Below, piece by piece: positions 8,424 to 17,736 of a stretch of 35,643 nt of DNA; the first letter of the stretch is position 1; every line of letters starts with the position of its first letter. A model generated the notes under the pieces. The model was not told the DNA's origin. It did no database searches and worked only from the letters and a program-made list of their open reading frames with translations. The stretch comes from GCA-2733415 sp965178635 (GTDB lineage Bacteria; Bacteroidota; Bacteroidia; Flavobacteriales; Flavobacteriaceae). A program made the position numbers and the translations under genes. The stretch spans positions 1 to 35,643 of the forward strand of contig CBCXVT010000013.1 of NCBI GenBank assembly GCA_965178635.1. The letters run 5' to 3'.

Positions 8424-10844
8424 ATGAACTTGACGCTTAAAAAAGTACTTCCGCATTTAGTGGCAGTGTTGTTATTTATAACGGCATCTGTACTCTATTT
8501 TTCTCCTATCTTACAAGGGAAACAAATTAAACAATCAGATATCACCCAATATATTGGGATGTCTAAGCAGCAAAAAGATTTTCAAAAAACTGAAGGTCAA
8601 GAAACCTATTGGACTGACGCTGCATTTGGAGGGATGCCAACCTATCAATTAGGTGCAAAATATCCACATAATTATATTAAAAAATTAGACAGTTTACTAC
8701 GATTTTTACCAAGGCCAGCAGATTATGTGTTCTTGTATTTTATATGCTTTTATGTATTACTATTGGTGTTAAAAGTCGATTGGCGATACGCATTACTAGG
8801 AAGTTTTGCATTTGGTTTTTCAACTTATTATATCATCATACTTGGCGTTGGTCACAATGCCAAAGCTCATGCTATAGCCTATATGCCATTGGTGTTATCT
8901 GGGATATTCCTAACTTTCAGAAAGAAATACATACTTGGTTTTATAATTATGGCTTTGGCAATGGGCTTAGAGTTAAGTGCTAATCATTTTCAAATGACTT
9001 ATTACTTATTGCTATTAGTGATAGTTATTGGCTTAGTGTATTTAGTAGATGCATTTAAAAAGAAAGAATTAAAACATTATTTCACATCTATTGGAGTTTT
9101 AGCAACTGCTGTAGTAATTTCATTAGCATTAAACGCTACTAATCTTTTAGCAACTTCCGAATATGCAAAAGAAAGTACACGTAGTAAAAGTGAATTAACA
9201 ATCAACCCAGATGGTTCAAGGAAAGTAGGAACAGATGGCTTGAGTAAAGCATATATTACGGAGTATAGTTATGGAATTTCTGAAAGCTTAAATTTATTTG
9301 TCCCACGCTTATTTGGAGGGTCGAATAATGAACCAATAGCTAAAGATTCTGAGGCCGTTAAGAAAATGCAGCGCATGTTTGGTATTTCAAGCACTGAAGC
9401 GCAACAATTTACAGGACAATTAATGTATTGGTCCGATCAAAGTTATGTTGCTGCACCGGCTTATTTAGGAGCTGTAGTTGTGTTTCTATTCGTGTTAGGA
9501 CTATTTTTAGTGAAAGGACGTTTGAAAAAATGGGTAGTTATTGGTGGCGTGCTGGTATTGTTATTATCATGGGGTAAAAACTTCAGTTTTTTAACAGATT
9601 TATTTATTGATTTCATGCCATTATATAACAAGTTTAGAGCTGTAAGTTCAATACAAGTTATCATAGAATTGGTAGTACCAATATTAGCGGTTTTCGGATT
9701 GTATCGTTTTTTAAATAACTATGAACAAAAAGAAGAGAAACTTAAGGCTTTAAAATATACAATAGGTATTACTGGTGGTTTAGCCATTGCATTTTATCTT
9801 TTAAAAGGTTCTTTATTTGATTTTGTAAGTAACAGAGATGGAATGCTTCTTGAAAATTATGGGCCAGACTTCTTAAAGGTAATTAAAGGTGAGCGTGAAG
9901 CATTGTTTACGAACGATGTGTTGCGTTCATTGGTGTTTGTGATATTTACGGCAACAGCTTTATGGTTGTATTTAAAAGATAAGTTCAAAGAAAATGTAGC
10001 GCTTGTTGTTATTGGGTGTTTGATTCTATTTGATTTAGTTGGTGTAGATAAACGTTATGTGAATTCAGATGATTTTGTAACTGCAAAGCAAGTCAATCAG
10101 CCATTTCAAATGACGTCTGCAGATGCTCAAATATTAGAAGATGCATCACATTACCGTGTGTTAGATTTTAGTAATAATCCGTTTAACACGGCAAGAACGT
10201 CTTATTTTCACAAAGCATTTGGTGGTTATCACGCTGCTAAGCCAAAACGTGCTGAAGATATTTTTGAATTTTATGTGAGCAGAAATAAGATGTCTGTTAT
10301 TAATATGCTAAACTTGAAATATATCATTCAAGAGAAAGAAGGCAGATTAACAGCTATGAATAACCCGTATGCAAACGGAAACGCTTGGTTTGTAGAAAAT
10401 CTTAAAACTGCAAATACAGCTGATGAAGAATTATTATTATTAGATACTTTAGATTTAAAGAAGCAAGCTGTTGTTCTTAAGGGAAATTCTACTTTAGAAT
10501 CAACATATAAAGTAGATTCATCAGCAGTGATTAAATTAACATCTTATAAACCAAATCATTTGGTATATGAAACTTCTAATACCAATAATGGGGTAGCAGT
10601 ATTTTCTGAAATGTATTATAAGAATGGATGGAATGCTTATGTTGGTGGCGTTTTAAAACCACACTTTAGAGCAAACTATTTGTTAAGAGGATTAGAAATT
10701 CCTAAAGGTAAACACACAATTGAATTCAAATTTGAACCTCAAGTGATTAAAACTGGAAGTTCAATTGCTTTGGCATCATCTGTAGGGTTATTTTTATTAA
10801 TTATCGGAGGACTGTTTTACGAGTTTAAAAAGAAGAACGGTTAA
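8424..10844 (+). CDS. YfhO-family polytopic membrane protein
   Basis: An 806-residue integral membrane protein. The N-terminal two thirds contains about a dozen hydrophobic segments, including YFICFYVLLLVLK, YALLGSFAFGFSTYYIIIL and YLLLLVIVIGLVYLV. Next is a soluble region (about 560-760) with YRVLDFSNNPFNTARTSYFH and GWNAYVGG, then a last helix before the C-terminus. YfhO proteins are large GT-C-like membrane proteins linked to glycosylation of lipoteichoic acid in Firmicutes. In Bacteroidota the substrate is unknown. It sits 9 bp downstream of DUF4834 and 8 bp upstream of a glycosyltransferase, which supports a cell-surface glycan role. Confidence 0.85.
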   Translation: MNLTLKKVLPHLVAVLLFITASVLYFSPILQGKQIKQSDITQYIGMSKQQKDFQKTEGQETYWTDAAFGGMPTYQLGAKYPHNYIKKLDSLLRFLPRPADYVFLYFICFYVLLLVLKVDWRYALLGSFAFGFSTYYIIILGVGHNAKAHAIAYMPLVLSGIFLTFRKKYILGFIIMALAMGLELSANHFQMTYYLLLLVIVIGLVYLVDAFKKKELKHYFTSIGVLATAVVISLALNATNLLATSEYAKESTRSKSELTINPDGSRKVGTDGLSKAYITEYSYGISESLNLFVPRLFGGSNNEPIAKDSEAVKKMQRMFGISSTEAQQFTGQLMYWSDQSYVAAPAYLGAVVVFLFVLGLFLVKGRLKKWVVIGGVLVLLLSWGKNFSFLTDLFIDFMPLYNKFRAVSSIQVIIELVVPILAVFGLYRFLNNYEQKEEKLKALKYTIGITGGLAIAFYLLKGSLFDFVSNRDGMLLENYGPDFLKVIKGEREALFTNDVLRSLVFVIFTATALWLYLKDKFKENVALVVIGCLILFDLVGVDKRYVNSDDFVTAKQVNQPFQMTSADAQILEDASHYRVLDFSNNPFNTARTSYFHKAFGGYHAAKPKRAEDIFEFYVSRNKMSVINMLNLKYIIQEKEGRLTAMNNPYANGNAWFVENLKTANTADEELLLLDTLDLKKQAVVLKGNSTLESTYKVDSSAVIKLTSYKPNHLVYETSNTNNGVAVFSEMYYKNGWNAYVGGVLKPHFRANYLLRGLEIPKGKHTIEFKFEPQVIKTGSSIALASSVGLFLLIIGGLFYEFKKKNG

Positions 10845-10852
10845 TCTTTTTT

Positions 10853-12154
10853 ATGTCAGCTAAAAAGGTACTTATCATTGCGTATTATTGGCCACCAGCA
10901 GGTGGGCCAGGAGTTCAGCGCTGGCTGAAGTTTGTAAAGTACTTACCAGATTTTGATATTGAACCTATTGTATATTGCCCAGAAAACCCAAATTACCCTT
11001 TGGTTGATAATATTTTGCATAATGAAGTTTCTGATAAAGTTACAATTATCAAACAACCAATTTTTGAGCCTTATAAAATCGCATCACTATTTTCAAAGAA
11101 GAAGACGAAAACTATTGCTTCGGGACTAATATCTACTAAAAAGCAATCTTTTGTAGAGAAATTATTACTCTATATACGAGGGAACTATTTTATTCCAGAC
11201 GCACGAAAATTTTGGGTAAAGCCATCGGTTAAGTTTTTAACGGCATATATTAAAGAACATCACATTGATACCATAATTACTACTGGACCACCACATAGCG
11301 TACATTTAATTGGTATGCAATTAAAAGAACAGTTAAATGTAAATTGGTTGGCAGATTTCCGTGATCCGTGGACTACTATCGGTTATCATAATAAAATGAA
11401 GTTGACTTTAAAGTCTCAAAAGAAACACAAATACTTTGAGAAAACAGTTTTACAAAACACTGATAAAATTATAGTTACCAGCCCAACAACAAAAGAAGAA
11501 TTTCAACTGATTACAAAACAACCAATTTCAGTTATTACTAATGGTTTTGATGATGTTTTACTTGAAAAAACAGAATTAGATTCGAAGTTTACAATAGCAC
11601 ATATAGGGTCATTGTTAACAGGGAGAAATCCTGAGGTTTTGTGGCAAGTATTAGTAGAGTTGATTCAAGAAAATACAGCTTTTAAAAATGCTTTCGAATT
11701 AAAATTAATCGGAGCTGTGAGTGATGATGTTTTGGCATCGATTTATACCTATGGATTAAAAGATTATATTTCTTTATTAGGCTATATGTCGCATAAAGAT
11801 GCTCAAATTCAACAGCGACAATCTCAAGTATTGTTATTAGTAGAAATAGACTCTCCAGAAACAAAATGTATTATTCCTGGAAAGTTATTTGAATATATGC
11901 AATCGGGTAGACCTATTATTGGGTTTGGTCCTGAAAATGCTGATTTTAAAACAATATTATCTTCTACTAATTCAGGTAATTCGTATAATTACAAAGAGTC
12001 AGAAAAAGAAGCTATAAAAAGTAACATATTATCTTATTTTGAAGCTTATCAAACTAACAGTTTAAGAGCTAATAATATTGGTGTTCAGCAGTTTCATAGA
12101 AAGCAACTTACTGAACAATTAGCTGCTATTTTAAAGCCTTTACTAAAGCCATAA
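10853..12154 (+). CDS. GT-B fold glycosyltransferase (family 4-like)
   Basis: A 433-residue protein that presumably transfers sugar from a nucleotide donor to a surface glycan. The N-terminal Rossmann domain starts KVLIIAYYWPPAGGPGVQRW, a glycine-rich acceptor-site motif typical of family 4 enzymes. The second domain has VITNGFDD (about 233-240), then IAHIGSLLTGRNPE and PGKLFEYMQSGRPIIGFG, the usual donor-binding segment with its Glu near the sugar nucleotide. There is no signal peptide, so it acts on the cytoplasmic side. It is the last gene of the DUF4834-YfhO operon. Its last 29 bp overlap the end of the convergent DinB-like gene, so no terminator separates them. Donor and acceptor cannot be told from the sequence. 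Confidence 0.88.
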   Translation: MSAKKVLIIAYYWPPAGGPGVQRWLKFVKYLPDFDIEPIVYCPENPNYPLVDNILHNEVSDKVTIIKQPIFEPYKIASLFSKKKTKTIASGLISTKKQSFVEKLLLYIRGNYFIPDARKFWVKPSVKFLTAYIKEHHIDTIITTGPPHSVHLIGMQLKEQLNVNWLADFRDPWTTIGYHNKMKLTLKSQKKHKYFEKTVLQNTDKIIVTSPTTKEEFQLITKQPISVITNGFDDVLLEKTELDSKFTIAHIGSLLTGRNPEVLWQVLVELIQENTAFKNAFELKLIGAVSDDVLASIYTYGLKDYISLLGYMSHKDAQIQQRQSQVLLLVEIDSPETKCIIPGKLFEYMQSGRPIIGFGPENADFKTILSSTNSGNSYNYKESEKEAIKSNILSYFEAYQTNSLRANNIGVQQFHRKQLTEQLAAILKPLLKP

Positions 12155-12587
12155 TATAGCCGAAGTGAATGCCTTCATGAAACAAATTAAAACTAATTGC
12201 TTCTTCTACTTTTGTTAATGTGTTTCCAGTTGTTGACAAAACATATTCTTGAAAGTCTGTAAACTTACCATTGTTATAGTCAGTTTTTGTTTGTTGAATA
12301 GTTGAAAATAGTAGTCCTTTAATGTCGTCTACCTCTTCTTGTGTAACATTACCTTCAGGCTTAGTACCTTTCATATATTTACTAATTAACTCATCGTTAA
12401 CTAACATTGGTAATCCAGATAATTTATAGACCAATAATTGTTCTGTAACAATAATGTGACCAATATTCCAAATGATATTATTGTTATAACCTTTAGGAAT
12501 AGTATTTAAATCGTTTAAAGATAATTTCTCTAAATAGTTGTTTAAAAAACCTCTTGTTTTTTGTTGTACATCAAATGTAAATGTCAT
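12126..12587 (-). CDS. DinB family putative metal-dependent protein
   Basis: A 153-residue protein with the DinB four-helix fold. The likely metal ligands are H44 (NIIWNIGHI), H137 and H141 (LFHEGIHFGYI), the spacing expected for the DinB/YfiT superfamily. Members include thiol S-transferases and many uncharacterised proteins; the substrate is unknown. The gene is convergent with the glycosyltransferase and overlaps it by 29 bp, so the C-terminus (MALVKALK) is encoded opposite the end of that gene. The start MTFTFDVQQKT is the only reasonable one. Confidence 0.83.
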   Translation of the reverse strand: MTFTFDVQQKTRGFLNNYLEKLSLNDLNTIPKGYNNNIIWNIGHIIVTEQLLVYKLSGLPMLVNDELISKYMKGTKPEGNVTQEEVDDIKGLLFSTIQQTKTDYNNGKFTDFQEYVLSTTGNTLTKVEEAISFNLFHEGIHFGYIMALVKALK

Positions 12588-12732
12588 GTTATAAAATTTT
12601 GAGTGAAGATAAGTAATTTTGATTTTTTATGTTTAGAAATTTAGAATTATACCTACAAATGTTTCAGTTAGACAACTTAGTATATAAACTTTGTTAAAAA
12701 TCATGTATATTGTCCTCCCTGAAAAAATTACA

Positions 12733-13803
12733 ATGAAAAAATTATTACTATTATTCATACCATTATTTGGTTTCGGACAAGCACCAGCATACTATAACGG
12801 TATTGATTTTAATCAAACAGGAGATGTTTTAAAAAATCAATTAACAACTTTAATCACCAATACACATACTACAGAAATTTATTATACATCTAGCGCTTTT
12901 GATGCTTGGGATGCTTTGAAACAAACTGATTTAGATCCTTCAAATAGTGCAAATGTATTTTTAATATATGGTTATGATGCCATACCAAATGATGCTGGAG
13001 ATACGGTAACACGTGATGATAGAGTTCGTGATGAATCATTATCTTGCCACCAATCTGGTTGTACTGGTTTATGGAATAGAGAACATGTATTTCCTAAATC
13101 TTTAGCCACACCTCCTTTAGAGACTGATGACCCGGGAACAGGTACTGACGCTCATAATTTACGTGCGTGTGATGGTCAAATGAATAGTTCAAGAAATAAT
13201 AGGCCATATGAAGATGGATCAGGAACAGCTGGTATAACACCAACCACAGGTAACTGGTACCCTGGTGATGAATGGCGTGGGGATGTTGCACGAATGATGA
13301 TGTATATGTATGTGCGCTATCCTAGTCAATGTGCAGCATCAGATGTAGGTGTGGGTAGTACGTCTTATTCTAATTTTGGAGATATGCCAAATATCTTTTT
13401 AGAATGGAATGAAGAAGATCCTGTATCACAATATGAAATAAATAGAAATGACATTTTAGAAGGAATTCAAGGCAATAGAAATCCGTTTATTGACAATCCA
13501 TACCTGGCAACACAAATATGGAATGGTCCAACAGCTCAAGATAATTGGAATATTTTAGCTACAAACGACTTTGAGCAATTTAATGCGTTAAAGTTATATC
13601 CAACTGTAACTTCTGATCTGGTATTTATTAATAATGCGTCAGAAATAAAATATCACTATTCAATAGTAAACAGTTTAGGTCAGCAATTAAAAACAGGAGA
13701 AGCTTTAAATAGTATAGAGTTATCTGGTTTTGAGAAGGGTTTTTATTTTATAAATCTTCAGTTGAATAACTCACAAAAAACATTTAAGATTATTTTAGAA
13801 TAA
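12733..13803 (+). CDS. Secreted endonuclease I family nuclease with T9SS type A tail
   Basis: A 356-residue protein. I start at ATG 12733 (MKKLLLLFIPLFGFGQAPAYYNG), a standard signal peptide, rather than the upstream ATG at 12691. The catalytic domain shows LWNREHVFPKSL and DAHNLRACDGQMNSSRNN, the His-metal-type motifs of the endonuclease I (PF04231) family, which degrades DNA nonspecifically using a divalent metal. Cysteines C104/C109 (CHQSGC) and later ones could form disulfides outside the cell. The last 75 or so residues (LKLYPTVTSDLVFI...GFYFINLQLNNSQKTFKIILE) are a type A T9SS sorting domain. The enzyme is therefore probably exported to digest external DNA for phosphate or nucleotides. 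Confidence 0.92.
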   Translation: MKKLLLLFIPLFGFGQAPAYYNGIDFNQTGDVLKNQLTTLITNTHTTEIYYTSSAFDAWDALKQTDLDPSNSANVFLIYGYDAIPNDAGDTVTRDDRVRDESLSCHQSGCTGLWNREHVFPKSLATPPLETDDPGTGTDAHNLRACDGQMNSSRNNRPYEDGSGTAGITPTTGNWYPGDEWRGDVARMMMYMYVRYPSQCAASDVGVGSTSYSNFGDMPNIFLEWNEEDPVSQYEINRNDILEGIQGNRNPFIDNPYLATQIWNGPTAQDNWNILATNDFEQFNALKLYPTVTSDLVFINNASEIKYHYSIVNSLGQQLKTGEALNSIELSGFEKGFYFINLQLNNSQKTFKIILE

Positions 13804-13826
13804 TTATTTAATACAGATAATACATA

Positions 13827-13858
13827 AAAAAACTCCCATTAAATAATGAGAGTTTTTT
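13827..13858. terminator. Bidirectional terminator
   Basis: Two 14-base arms (13827-13840 and 13845-13858) with one mismatch and a 4-base loop, with A-rich and T-rich flanks on both strands. It lies between the convergent nuclease gene and the secreted repeat protein gene. Confidence 0.88.
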
Positions 13859-13877
13859 TTATGCTAATTCATTTTAA

Positions 13878-14507
13878 TTATCGTTTAGTTTTCTTCTTTT
13901 TAGATGTTTTATTTCTGAAATACATATGATCATCATCCCAGTTTCCATGATTATTATGCCCGTGTCCATGATTACTATAATGATTTGTATGGCAATTGCG
14001 ACTTCCACAGAAATGACAACCTACATTATGTTTTATGTAACCAGAAGTTCTAATAACTCTATGATGTCTATCATAAAAAACATATAATCCGCCAATATTT
14101 TTAATTAGATTACGTCTGTAATTTATATAAACCGAACCAATTCTTTTGATTCGATCAAACGCATCATAATTTACAAATACATTACCAATTCGTCTTACAC
14201 GCCCTAAATGGTCATGTTCAATAGTAACTCCATGATTATTATGATAATGTCTTGGAGTACCATATGATACATTAACAGAAGCATGTCCTCTTCGTGTTCT
14301 TCTGTATTCTGGGTGTGTATTGAAATCAAACTCACCATTTGGGAATACATAGAACTCTATACCGCGTTCTATAAATTTAAATGGATTCATGTAACCGTAA
14401 CGAGAGTTTTCCTCACTAACAGTTATGTCTTTTTTACTTTTTTCATTCGCATTAGAAATGCTGAAAAATCCTAATATCAGGACAGCTAATAGTACATGCT
14501 TTTTCAT
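13878..14507 (-). CDS. Small secreted His-rich repeat protein, unknown function
   Basis: A 209-residue protein with signal peptide MKKHVLLAVLILGFFSISNA. The middle (about 115-170) has three degenerate 16-17 residue repeats: RVRRIGNVFVNYDAFD, RIKRIGSVYINYRRNL, then IKNIGGLYVFYDRHHR. These suggest a short repeated beta element. The C-terminal part is rich in His, Asn, Gly and Cys (VGCHFCGSRNCHTNH, NHGHGHNNHGN), which could bind a metal, and ends in a strongly basic KTSKKKKTKR. I do not recognise a named family. It is the only gene in the window with a sigma-54-type promoter (see 14574-14590), so it may be made under a particular condition. The function is open. Confidence 0.75.
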   Translation of the reverse strand: MKKHVLLAVLILGFFSISNANEKSKKDITVSEENSRYGYMNPFKFIERGIEFYVFPNGEFDFNTHPEYRRTRRGHASVNVSYGTPRHYHNNHGVTIEHDHLGRVRRIGNVFVNYDAFDRIKRIGSVYINYRRNLIKNIGGLYVFYDRHHRVIRTSGYIKHNVGCHFCGSRNCHTNHYSNHGHGHNNHGNWDDDHMYFRNKTSKKKKTKR

Positions 14508-14573
14508 AACTTAAGGTTTTAGAATATGCCTACTCATTTATAGCTTTTCGGCTTTCGCTATTACGTTAAGAAT

Positions 14574-14590
14574 TTCAAAGAGTGTGCCAA
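14574..14590 (-). promoter_or_regulatory. Sigma-54 (RpoN) type -24/-12 promoter
   Basis: On the minus strand TTGGCAC, then ACTCT, then TTGAA. This matches the consensus YTGGCAC-N5-TTGCW, with the GG and the TTG element at the correct 11-base offset and one mismatch (TTGA for TTGC). The expected start is about 55 bases before the ATG at 14507. Confidence 0.72.
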
Positions 14591-14600
14591 AACTGATATT

Positions 14601-14626
14601 TAGTAACTACGGTTGGGAAGTGACTA
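14601..14626. promoter_or_regulatory. Imperfect inverted repeat upstream of the sigma-54 promoter
   Basis: TAGTAAC at 14601-14607 and GTGACTA at 14620-14626 form an imperfect inverted repeat with a 12-base centre. The surrounding 14607-14640 is visibly richer in G+C than other intergenic DNA here. It could be a binding site for an enhancer-binding activator. It is closer to the promoter than such sites usually are. Confidence 0.35.
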
Positions 14627-14685
14627 GCCATCCGGCAACGCTATTTTGTTGTTTTTTAGTGAGTTAATGGTTTAGTGAACAGGAC

Positions 14686-17475
14686 TTAAATCTTATCTTT
14701 TAAATACTTAGCTGTCACTGATTTTTTACTTTTTATAAGATCTTCAGGTGTTCCTGAGAATAATAATTCTCCACCAAAATCACCACCTTCAGGGCCTAAA
14801 TCAATAATATGATCGGCACATTTAATCAACTCTACATTGTGTTCAATAACCAATATCGAATGCCCTTTTTCGATTAGAGCATTAAACGATTTTAACAATT
14901 TTTGAATATCATGAAAGTGTAGGCCAGTTGTTGGTTCATCAAATATAAATAAGACTTTATCCTTACTTTTTCCTTTAACTAAAAATGACGCTAGTTTTAT
15001 ACGTTGCGCTTCACCGCCTGAAAGGGTAGAAGAGGATTGTCCTAATTGCACATATCCTAAACCAACATCTTGTAAAGGTTGTAGTTTATTAATTATTTTT
15101 TGTTGTTGGTTGGTTTTAAAAAATGCCAAAGCATCATCAATAGTCATGGTTAAAATATCATGAATTGATTTACCATCAAAGGTCGCTTCAAGCACTTCCT
15201 TCTTAAAACGCTTTCCCTTACAGGTATCACATTCTAAATGCACATCAGCCATAAATTGCATTTCGATAGTCACTTCACCTTCACCTTTGCAAGTTTCACA
15301 ACGACCGCCATCTACATTGAATGAAAAATGTTTTGGTTGATAGTTTCTTAATAGAGAGACTTTTTGGGTTGCAAACAAACTCCTGATATCATCATAGGCT
15401 TTTATATAGGTTACAGGATTTGACCTTGATGAACGTCCAATTGGATTCTGATCAACAAATTCAATATGCTTAATATGTTTGTAACTGCCCGAAATAGAAG
15501 TGAACTCGCCTGGTTTTATACCATAACCACCTAATTCCTTATGTAATGCAGGATATAATATTTGTTTAATTAAAGTACTTTTTCCACTTCCTGAAACGCC
15601 AGTAATAACAGTTAAAACATCTAATGGAAACGTCACATCAATATTTTTTAAATTATTCTCACGAGCACCTGTAATAGTGACTTGATGTTTTGAAGTTCGA
15701 CGTTTTGTAGGTACTTCAATTTTTAACGATTCATTTAAATACTGAGCCGTTAATGAATTTGATTTTAATAATTGTTGAAAGTCTCCAGTTGCAACAACCT
15801 CTCCACCAAAAGTTCCCGCTTCAGGTCCAATATCAATAATTTCATCGGATGCCTTCATAATATCCTCATCGTGCTCAACTACAATAACTGTATTTCCTAA
15901 ATCACGTAAAGATTTTAAAACTCCAATTAGCTTTTCAGAATCTTTAGGGTGCAAGCCAATACTTGGTTCATCTAAAATATACATGGAGCCAACCAAACTA
16001 CTACCAAGGGACGTTGCTAGATTGATACGCTGACTTTCTCCACCTGATAAAGAATTAGATTTTCTATTTAAGGTTAAATAGTCTAAACCTACATTAGATA
16101 AAAATCCTAAACGATTATTAATTTCCTTTAAAAGACGTTTTGCAATTTGAGTATCATGAGTGTCTAATTCTACGGTATTGAAAAATGTAATTAAATCTTT
16201 GATTGATTTTTCGACCAAATCAGAAATAGAGGTCTTTTGAATTTTGATATAATCAGCCTCTTCACGCAAACATTTGCCGTTACAATTATCACATTTAGTT
16301 TTTCCTCGATAACGCGATAACAATACTCTATTTTGAATTTTATAACTTTTTTCTTCTAATTCCTTAAAGAATTCTGTTAAGCCAGTAAAATGTTTGTTAC
16401 CTATCCATAATAAGTCTTTTTGTGCCTCTGTCAATTCAAAATATGGTTTATGAATGGGAAAATCGAATTTATATGCACTATTGACTAATTGATCTCGATA
16501 CCAACTTAACGTTTCACCACGCCATGCAAAAATGGCATTTTCAAAAATGGATAGTGAGGTGTCTGGAACTACCAAAGCACGATCTAAACCGATAACATCA
16601 CCGTAACCTTCACAAGTTGGACAGGCACCATAAGGATTGTTAAAACTGAATAAATGTGTGTTTGGTTCTAGAAATGTTAATCCGTCTAACTCAAATTTAT
16701 TACTAAATTCTGTTGTCAGGTTGGTTGTTAAATTTTCAATGCTACAGGATCCTTTTCCTTCGTAAAAAGCAACCTGAATGGCATCTGCTAAACGGTTGTA
16801 GAAATCCTCATCATCTTGATTGATGATAACTCTATCCACAACTAAGTCAACAGATTTTAGACTATCATCTTCTTTAAACTCATCAATTCTAAGAACCTCG
16901 TTATTAACTTTTATTCTCGAAAATCCTTGCTGTTGAAGGATGCTAACTTTTTGTGCTAACGATCTTGATTCTTCAACAATTATCGGAGCTAACAACAATA
17001 GTTTGTCTCTGTTGTCAAGTGTTTTTAAATAGGTTATAACATCAGAAACTGTATCTTTTTTCACAAGATTTCCAGAAATAGGCGAGTAGGTTTTCCCTAT
17101 TCGTGCAAATAATAATTTTAAATAATCGTAAATTTCTGTGCTTGTACCTACTGTACTTCTTGGATTAGTAGAATTTACTTTTTGTTCAATTGCTATAGCT
17201 GGAGCAATCCCTTTTATGAAATCTACTTTTGGTTTGTTTAAACGTCCTAAAAACTGACGCGCATATGAGGATAAACTTTCTACATAACGACGTTGTCCTT
17301 CAGCATATAAAGTGTCAAATGCTAGAGATGATTTACCTGAACCTGATAAACCAGTAATGACTACCAATTTATTACGTGGTATGACAACATCAATATTTTT
17401 AAGATTGTGCAATTTTGCACCCTTAATTATGATGTTTTCCTTTGGGTTAACTTTAGATAAATCAAGTTTAGACAT
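14686..17475 (-). CDS. uvrA: Excinuclease ABC subunit UvrA
   Basis: UvrA is the damage-sensing ABC ATPase dimer of nucleotide excision repair; it binds distorted DNA and loads UvrB. The 929-residue length is normal. Visible features are the first Walker A GLSGSGKSS (42-50) followed by the family marker YAEGQRRYVESLSSYARQFL, zinc-finger Cys pairs CPTCEGYG and CDNCNGKC, and the ABC signature NSLSGGESQRI with Walker B MYILDEPSIGLH. The second half has GVSGSGKSTL, the zinc module CETCKGEGEV...CDTCKGKRF, STLSGGEAQRI and FIFDEPTTGLH. It is transcribed alone and divergent from the sigma factor gene. A TAAATTCG box lies at 17506-17513 on its strand, similar to the one before uvrB. Confidence 0.98.
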   Translation of the reverse strand: MSKLDLSKVNPKENIIIKGAKLHNLKNIDVVIPRNKLVVITGLSGSGKSSLAFDTLYAEGQRRYVESLSSYARQFLGRLNKPKVDFIKGIAPAIAIEQKVNSTNPRSTVGTSTEIYDYLKLLFARIGKTYSPISGNLVKKDTVSDVITYLKTLDNRDKLLLLAPIIVEESRSLAQKVSILQQQGFSRIKVNNEVLRIDEFKEDDSLKSVDLVVDRVIINQDDEDFYNRLADAIQVAFYEGKGSCSIENLTTNLTTEFSNKFELDGLTFLEPNTHLFSFNNPYGACPTCEGYGDVIGLDRALVVPDTSLSIFENAIFAWRGETLSWYRDQLVNSAYKFDFPIHKPYFELTEAQKDLLWIGNKHFTGLTEFFKELEEKSYKIQNRVLLSRYRGKTKCDNCNGKCLREEADYIKIQKTSISDLVEKSIKDLITFFNTVELDTHDTQIAKRLLKEINNRLGFLSNVGLDYLTLNRKSNSLSGGESQRINLATSLGSSLVGSMYILDEPSIGLHPKDSEKLIGVLKSLRDLGNTVIVVEHDEDIMKASDEIIDIGPEAGTFGGEVVATGDFQQLLKSNSLTAQYLNESLKIEVPTKRRTSKHQVTITGARENNLKNIDVTFPLDVLTVITGVSGSGKSTLIKQILYPALHKELGGYGIKPGEFTSISGSYKHIKHIEFVDQNPIGRSSRSNPVTYIKAYDDIRSLFATQKVSLLRNYQPKHFSFNVDGGRCETCKGEGEVTIEMQFMADVHLECDTCKGKRFKKEVLEATFDGKSIHDILTMTIDDALAFFKTNQQQKIINKLQPLQDVGLGYVQLGQSSSTLSGGEAQRIKLASFLVKGKSKDKVLFIFDEPTTGLHFHDIQKLLKSFNALIEKGHSILVIEHNVELIKCADHIIDLGPEGGDFGGELLFSGTPEDLIKSKKSVTAKYLKDKI

Positions 17476-17620
17476 AATCCTTAATACGTAGTTTAAATAT
17501 GACTGCGAATTTAAGGAAAATTATAGGACTTCATGTTTTGAATTAACTAATTAGAGAGCTTGGTTAATATTGATTATTCGTAAAAAAGAGTTAAAATTTT
17601 AATTAGCACTTTTTTTTTGT

Positions 17621-17628
17621 TATATTTG
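17621..17628 (+). promoter_or_regulatory. Candidate -7 box for the sigma factor gene
   Basis: TATATTTG matches TAnnTTTG exactly. No clear TTG -33 element is seen at the usual spacing. The leader to ATG 17737 would be about 100 bases and contains a small hairpin (AAGAC 17692-17696 with GTCTT 17705-17709). Confidence 0.45.
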
Positions 17629-17736
17629 ATTTTACAACAATTTAAATATCGCCTATAGCATAACATTACTTTTTTGACAAATTATAATTGAAAGACGTCC
17701 CCATGTCTTGTGTTTGTTAGTTAACCTATAATAGTA

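Noticed and set aside
14605..14645. Plus-strand resemblance to SAM-I riboswitch core (GACTAGCC...CCGGCAAC)
   Set aside because: The joining segment expected between the two blocks is missing, and no plus-strand gene follows; both neighbours are on the minus strand. A protein-binding region for the sigma-54 promoter fits better.
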